Source: Limnoperna fortunei
Lineage: Eukaryota; Mollusca; Bivalvia; Mytilida; Modiolidae
NCBI GenBank assembly: GCA_944474755.1
Contig: OX104122.1
Location: forward strand, 17,308,641-17,372,640
DNA: 64,000 bases
Direction of reading: 5' to 3'
The notes beneath the pieces are model-generated. The model worked only from the letters and a program-made list of their open reading frames with translations, searched no databases and was not told where the DNA came from. How positions within the stretch are numbered: the stretch's first letter is position 1; each line of letters starts with the position of its first letter. The translations under genes and the position numbers were made by a program. Below are positions 58,696 to 64,000 of this stretch, piece after piece.

Positions 58696-60859
58696 TGACG
58701 GAGTACTTCAGAGTTAATCGAAATTTCTTGCTCAAGTTTTTCAATAATTGAAAACCCTATGATGATTACACAAACAGGCAAATGTCCTAGTTTGATCTTT
58801 TTGGCATTATTAAGTTTTTTTTACCGTTTTGACTTCTATGTATATTTTCCCTATCGGGACAAGCCTACGTAAGAAGCAAATTTACGAGTAAACCTCCGCA
58901 CCTCCCGTACACTCTTTGTTCAAGTGCTAACTCCAGTCTGACTCTGTTTGCTCTTTTATATGTTTAAATTAAACTATAGTAAAGGATAAAAACGACTTGA
59001 ACAAAAAAAGTTACAAATTAAATGAAATCAATGTAATTGAAAGTTACGACCATATGGGGCGAAGCAAGTATCCGTTGTGCGTAGTAATTTGCACGATTGT
59101 ATAAACCGTCACACAGAGCGGGAATTTAAATCATTCGACGGTTTGCATTCAACTGATCAACACGCTTAATTGTCACATAACTTTGGGTGGGCTTGACTTT
59201 ATTTTCGTTATCTCTATTTCTGACGATGAGGTTCAAAGACTGCTTGAACATACACCTGCAAGAAGCCGTTGTAGTATGTTGGAGGTCCCACTAATGATTC
59301 AACAGCAAATGATTTCTCCTTGATTCTGTACACATGGAGAAACAAAAAGATGATATTCACTATTTGGAATCCAAAATTCCGGCATTAATTACGTTGCAAG
59401 TTAACTCGGACTTTGTACAAATAGTTTAATTACAAAAAAGCTGCTAACTAAATTGTCCAAACCCATTGAAAAAGGGAAGATTTCAATAAAACCGTGGTCT
59501 TGCCGTGAAAACTTCGACAAAAGTCTAGTTAGATAATGCCTGTAGTAACAACATTGCCAAGATTGTAGAAAAACGTGGGTGGGATATTTGTTAGTGAGTA
59601 CAAGGGCAATCCTTAGCTGATAACTCTGAAGATGAGCGCCGTTTACGTCAAGCCGAGACCAGGGATATCCGAAAAAGACCACAATTCCTTAAGAGCAATT
59701 CCTTAAGAAACCCCAACCCCAAATATAATTGAAAATAATTGAAGACAAATTTGCAGCAAACATTTTCATTATTTTAGCGACGTATCTGAAGGAGGAGAAT
59801 TCCCCAATTATACCTAGATTCAAGTCAACCAACAATAACAGCTCTACACAAGGAATCATCCAAAACTGACATTAAATTATGTGAATATGACAATGAATCT
59901 GTTCAAGTAAATGCACAGTAATTTAAATTTGAGATAAAAATCTTTGTTCTCTGATACTTTAAAAAGTCTTAATTGGCTTTTTCTGGAATCTGGTTAGTAC
60001 TTAAAATTCTCTAGTACACACTAAAATTCAGTAGTGCACCATCTTCAATAATTTTAAACAACAATAGATCAGCTCATTAGCATGCAAATTGTGTAAAACT
60101 CGAATAGCCGATATAGTTTTACATGTGTCGCTGATGAGGTTAATTCCGGTCAGGCAAGGAATGGTTGATCCTTGACCTTAGACATGTAAATCAATACGAA
60201 GTGCGATTAAGTGTTAAGGAAGCAAAAATGTATGCAACTAATAAAAATATCCTTTAAATTTAATTTTAGACTTGAGATCCATCATATAGATATACATTCC
60301 AGATCACGAAATTTTTTCGTTTTTTCATGGAAAACCGACATAAAGACATGATATTACATATTTACCTCTTGGGTTAATTTCAGCATGTTACGTTTTACAT
60401 TAATACCGAAATGGTTCGCCTTTTGTAAAATTTTGACGTAGTAATTTTAAAGGTAATAGTGTATCTAGACGATAGACTAGGTTATGAAGATTTAGCATAA
60501 ATACGTCTCCGCTTTCAAAGAGGTCCGACTTGCTGTCGGCTGGGATTTTACCAAATTTTGAAAAAAGTGTATGGGAGCCTAAAAAAGTTTAGACTGGCTT
60601 GCAAAACTTTTTACAGATAATCAAAATCTAGCTCGTATAGATATGGATATTATATATTTTTTGTTGTTGTTTGTGTCTTAAAATAGAATGAATACCATGG
60701 ACTTTGAACACAACAGCAGAGGAGTACAGAAGAATATTTGATTGTGATGTTTGGTATGTGTCGGACAGAAGTTTTCATTATTTTTTCATAAGATATGGGG
60801 ACTTTTAAGTATTGATCATTTTGCCAACACTAATTGATTAATGACATAAATTGTTTTTA
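58696..60859. other. No recognised gene
   Basis: The minus-strand frame 59682-59401 (93 codons) has mixed composition but no recognised domain. The rest is AT-rich. Confidence 0.4.
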
Positions 60860-61088
60860 CATATTATCTTGTTGGTCAATTCATCCCAAGAAATGATGAA
60901 GATAATGTGTTGAATAACCAAGGTAAAAACTTGTTGGATCTATGCTTGTCTACAAGACTCCGAATACTAAATGGTAGCTTTATTGGCGATTCGTTAGGTT
61001 GTTATACATGTATATCCGGCTCATGGTTATAGTACTTATCACTATGCAGTTGTAAGTGAATGTATTTTGCCCTCAGTTCAGAAGTCCA
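60860..61088 (+). pseudogene. LINE-F endonuclease fragment
   Basis: Plus strand: DNVLNNQGKNLLDLCLSTRL, RILNGSFIGDSLGCYTCI. After a frameshift near 61025, GYSTYHYAVVSECILPSVQK follows. This matches the late endonuclease region of LINEs (NNQGxxLLDLCxxxxLRILNGRxxGDxxGxYTC... GxSVVDYxxVSE). It ends at 61088, where the minus-strand polymerase fragment begins. Confidence 0.75.
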
Positions 61089-61800
61089 TACAGCCCAGTG
61101 AGAAACTAATGTACTTCTCCATGTTATTTGGTATGCATTTTATCTGTTTGTTGCTTTTTCCTATTGCCTGCATAATTAAATGACTGTCATACCCGCGGAG
61201 ATTGTGAAATATGACAAGAATACGTCCAGTAAACTTGAAGTTAATGTTGCAATCATTGTGAGCAGCCCCTCGAAACTTCCTGGCACTTGACAGTGGTCTC
61301 TCACTCGATCATCACCTAATGGTTTTCTGCAGATATATGACAATCAGTAGCCTTCTTGCATGACTGCCAGTCATTACCATAGTTTCGCAATTCTTAAATT
61401 TCACTTCTATCTCTTCCGGTTCTTGCACCATGTGCTCAACAAACTTATCAGCCACATCTAAACCCCGATAGACAACGGGCTCTTTGGATGTTTCTGAAGT
61501 CAAACAAACTACTTTGTAAGCAAATCCACATAGTACGTGCTTTGTAGTTTTTGTCGTTGAGGACTTATCTGTATCCCTATCACAACCTTGAAATTGCACC
61601 TGAAGACTTTCAAAGTCGGCATAGATGACAAAGGGTACTTTGAGTTGTTTTGTAAAATTACCACACAGACGAACGAATGGCCTTAATGATTGAGTGTCAA
61701 TATAATTAAATAACATAAAAAAGTAATAAAATATTGAGCTTGAACATTCTCACCGGCGTACGACCTGTCACTTGGCCCTGCTTAAATATTCAAACAAGAT
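61085..61800 (-). pseudogene. Polinton/Maverick-type family B DNA polymerase fragment
   Basis: The minus-strand frame 61716-61312 has PFVIYADFES near residue 28; YADFE is the exonuclease I motif of protein-primed family B polymerases of Polinton/Maverick elements and relatives. It continues with a TTKTTKHVLCGFAYKV-type segment and VVYRGLDVADKFVEHM, both typical of these polymerases. After a frameshift near 61325, a stretch with DRVRDHCQV resembles the zinc/His endonuclease-VII-like insert. After another near 61255, a RGAAHNDCN block and later NLRGYDSHLIMQAI (exonuclease region) are seen. It stops near 61085. The palm catalytic motifs are absent. Fragmentary and broken by at least two frameshifts. 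Confidence 0.85.
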
Positions 61801-61829
61801 GTTATCAAAATTATCAAGGTGACACATTC

Positions 61830-62145
61830 AATACGCCAGACGCGTGTTTCGTCTATTCAAGACACATCAGTGGCGTTTAACTCTAAATGCTCAAGGCATT
61901 TTAAATTTTGAGATGGAATAATAAAAGTCCACAGGGATCGTGTGAATTTCAAAATTGTCAAAACTCTTAGGTTCTTCCTACCCCAGGTATAGGTTGATCT
62001 TAGTCATAATTTGTTTTCCAGTTTGGCATATTTTGGTTTCATTGTTCTATCCTCTTCATATTCATATAGTGTTTGGCATTTTCATTTTGTTGGGGTAGAG
62101 CGCCTCTGATGAGTCTTGAATAGACGAAAAGCGCGTCAGGCGTAG
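61830..62145. mobile_element. Foldback repeat of mytilid type, complete
   Basis: Left arm at about 61830-61875 (acgccagacgcgtgtttcgt ctattcaagacacatcagtg) and right arm at about 62098-62143 (gatgagtcttgaatagacga aaagcgcgtcaggcgta) are inverted copies around ~220 bp. One related arm is at 3206. Repeats with this arm sequence are, as I recall, abundant in Mytilus. Confidence 0.8.
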
Positions 62146-62583
62146 AAAAATTTATTGTATGGAACATTGTTGCATTTTTTTATTTTTAACATCCGTGATG
62201 ATTAGCGCTGCTGATGGAGTTTTAATTCCACGAGTCCAGCCCGCTCTGGAATCAACACTTTTGCGTTGAAAAACACATCAAAGCAATGAAACGCATTTTA
62301 AAGACTAATAATCATACAACAGCTTGTTCTCCTGGGTTGTGTATTGTAGCCAGGTCAGAGCCGAAGCGTCATACCAAATATGGCGCTCATAGCTCAAAGC
62401 GCTACAATACCGTAATCGTGTAAAGCACTAGTTTTTCCTATAGAATGATATTGCATTTGCTTAACATTGCATTTTCCTTAGCTTAGTTTGGCGTCAGTGG
62501 GATCAATATGCAGCCAATGGAAATTGATTGGTAAGTTTTGTTCGAGTTTTGTTTCTCTGTTTAAAGCGTCGTGTGGCCTTGGA
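62146..62583. other. No recognised gene
   Basis: Mixed-composition sequence, possibly another dispersed repeat around 62195-62400. No coding signal. Confidence 0.4.
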
Positions 62584-64000
62584 CAGTTTCTTTAATTAGT
62601 TTTGTACAGTTTATTGACTGGTTCTTTATTGAGTTTTGTACAGTTTATTGACTGTTTCTTTATTTTGTTTTGTACAGTTTATTGACTGGTTCTTTATTGA
62701 GTTTTGTACAGTTTATTGACTGTTTCTTTATTGAGTTTTGTACAGTTTATTGACTGTTTCCTTATTCAATTTTGTAAAGTTTATCGAATGTTTCTTTATT
62801 GAGTTTTGTACAGTTTATTGACTGGTTCTTTGTTCAGTTTTGTACAGTTTATTGACTGTTTCTTTATTGAGTGTTGTACAGTTTATTGACTGGATATTTA
62901 TTGAGTTTGTACAATTTATTGACTGTTACTTTAATGAGTTTTGTACAGTTTATTGACTGTTTCTTTATTAAGTTTTGTACAGTTTATTGACTGGTTCTTT
63001 ATTGAGTTTTGTACAGCTTATTGACTGGATATTTATTGAGTTTTGTACAGTTTATTGACTGGTTCTTTTATGAGTTTTGTACAGTTTATTGACTGGTTCT
63101 TTATTGAGTTTTGTACAGTTTATTGATTGTTTCTTTACTGAGTTTTGTTCAGTTTATTGACTGTTTCTTTATTTAGTTTTGTACTGTTTATTGACTGTTT
63201 CTTTATTGAGTTTTGTACAGTTTATTGACTGTTTCTTTATTGAGTTTTGTACAGTTTATTGACTGGTTCTTTATTGAGTTTTGTACAATTTATTGACTGG
63301 TTCTTTATTCAGCTTTGTAAAGTTTATTGACTGGTTCTTTTGTACAGTTTATTGACTGGTTTATTATTGATTTTTGTTCAGTTTATTGACTGGTTCTTTA
63401 TTCAGTTTTGTACAGTTTATTGACTGGTTCTTTATTGAGTTTGAGTACAATTTATTGACTGGTTCTTTATTGAGTTTTGTACAGTTTATTCACTGTTACT
63501 TTATTGAGATTTGTACAGTTTATTGACTGTTTCTTTATTGAGTTTTGTACAGTTTATTGACTGGTTCTTTATTGAGTTTTGTACAGTTTATAGACTGTTT
63601 CTTTATTGAGTTTTGTACAGTTTATTGACTAGTTCTTTATTGAGTTTTGTACAGTTTATTGACTGGTTCTCTGTTGATTGAGTTTTGTACAGTTTATTGA
63701 CTGGTTCTTTATTTATTTTTGTACATTTTATTGACTGTTTCTTTATTGAGTTTTGTACAGTTTACTGACTGGTTCTTTATTGAGTTTTGTACAGTTTATT
63801 GACTGTTTCTTTTTTGAGTTTTGTACAGTTTATTGACTGGTTCTTTATTTAGTTTCGTACAGTTTATTGACTGGTTCTTTATTGACTTTTGTACAGTTTA
63901 TTGACAGGTTCTTTATTGAGTTTTGTACAGTTTATTGAGTGTTTATTTATTTACTTTTGTACAGTTTATTGACTGTTTCTTTATTTAGTTTTGTACAGTT
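62584..64000 (+). repeat. 34-bp tandem array, continues past the window
   Basis: Unit gtttattgactggttcttta ttgagttttgtaca, about 41 copies. GACTGGTTC and GACTGTTTC variants are interspersed; a few shorter or longer units (for example near 63330 and 63670). The right boundary is outside the window. Confidence 0.97.

Overview
Eukaryotic, AT-rich, low-gene DNA, most likely from a bivalve mollusc. The support is the repeat content: V-SINE/RUDI-like SINEs with a molluscan 3' half, a foldback repeat whose arms carry an acgcgtttcgtcta-type core that I associate with mytilid mussels, long diverged repeats of the type common in bivalve genomes, many LINE remnants and a Polinton-type polymerase fragment. 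Assignment to a mytilid is inference. I see no intact host gene, no rRNA and no tRNA gene; the window is intergenic or lies in a very large intron.

Roughly a quarter of the window is tandem repeat. The main arrays are: 35 bp (3.44-7.81 kb and 8.20-8.49 kb), 27-28 bp (12.26-12.72, 16.31-16.38 and 16.87-17.07 kb), a degenerate ~30-35 bp array (17.1-17.85), 55 bp (18.16-18.83), 29 bp (19.14-21.09), a degenerate 54 bp array (23.98-24.79), ~150 bp (26.8-27.87), 51 bp (27.87-28.32), 54 bp (31.9-32.55), a second 35 bp family (34.96-35.29), 39 bp (52.69-55.69), 60 bp (57.96-58.14) and 34 bp (62.58 to the window end). Arrays with periods of 51, 54 and 39 bp (multiples of 3) generate long repetitive open frames that are not genes.

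The rest is mostly layered transposon debris. Non-LTR (LINE) remnants lie at 1.6-2.8 (-), 8.5-8.9 (-, ORF1), 10.4-11.9 (-), 15.8-16.1 (-), 33.5-34.95 (-, ORF1 plus endonuclease, RT missing), 44.57-51.6 (-, a nearly whole but broken element), 45.1-47.3 (+, inside the previous one) and 60.9-61.1 kb (+, endonuclease). The 44.5-51.6 kb block is a readable nested stack: a minus-strand LINE is split by a plus-strand LINE, which is split by an 836 bp element flanked by TA duplications, and a SINE sits between ORF1 and the endonuclease of the outer LINE. A Polinton-type DNA polymerase B fragment abuts the last LINE piece near 61.09 kb.

The most interesting candidate system is a 2.65 kb interval (40,141-42,791) bounded by inverted termini and TTAA duplications. 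It carries two tandem copies of an exon-like sequence resembling the N-terminal side of P2X7 intracellular-domain proteins. Other points are a perfect zero-length-exon (recursive splice) motif at 29.85 kb in the least repetitive stretch (28.3-31.4 kb), several foldback MITEs, a dispersed ~370 bp family with three copies, and a tandem duplication of a cassette inside the 27-28 bp minisatellite.
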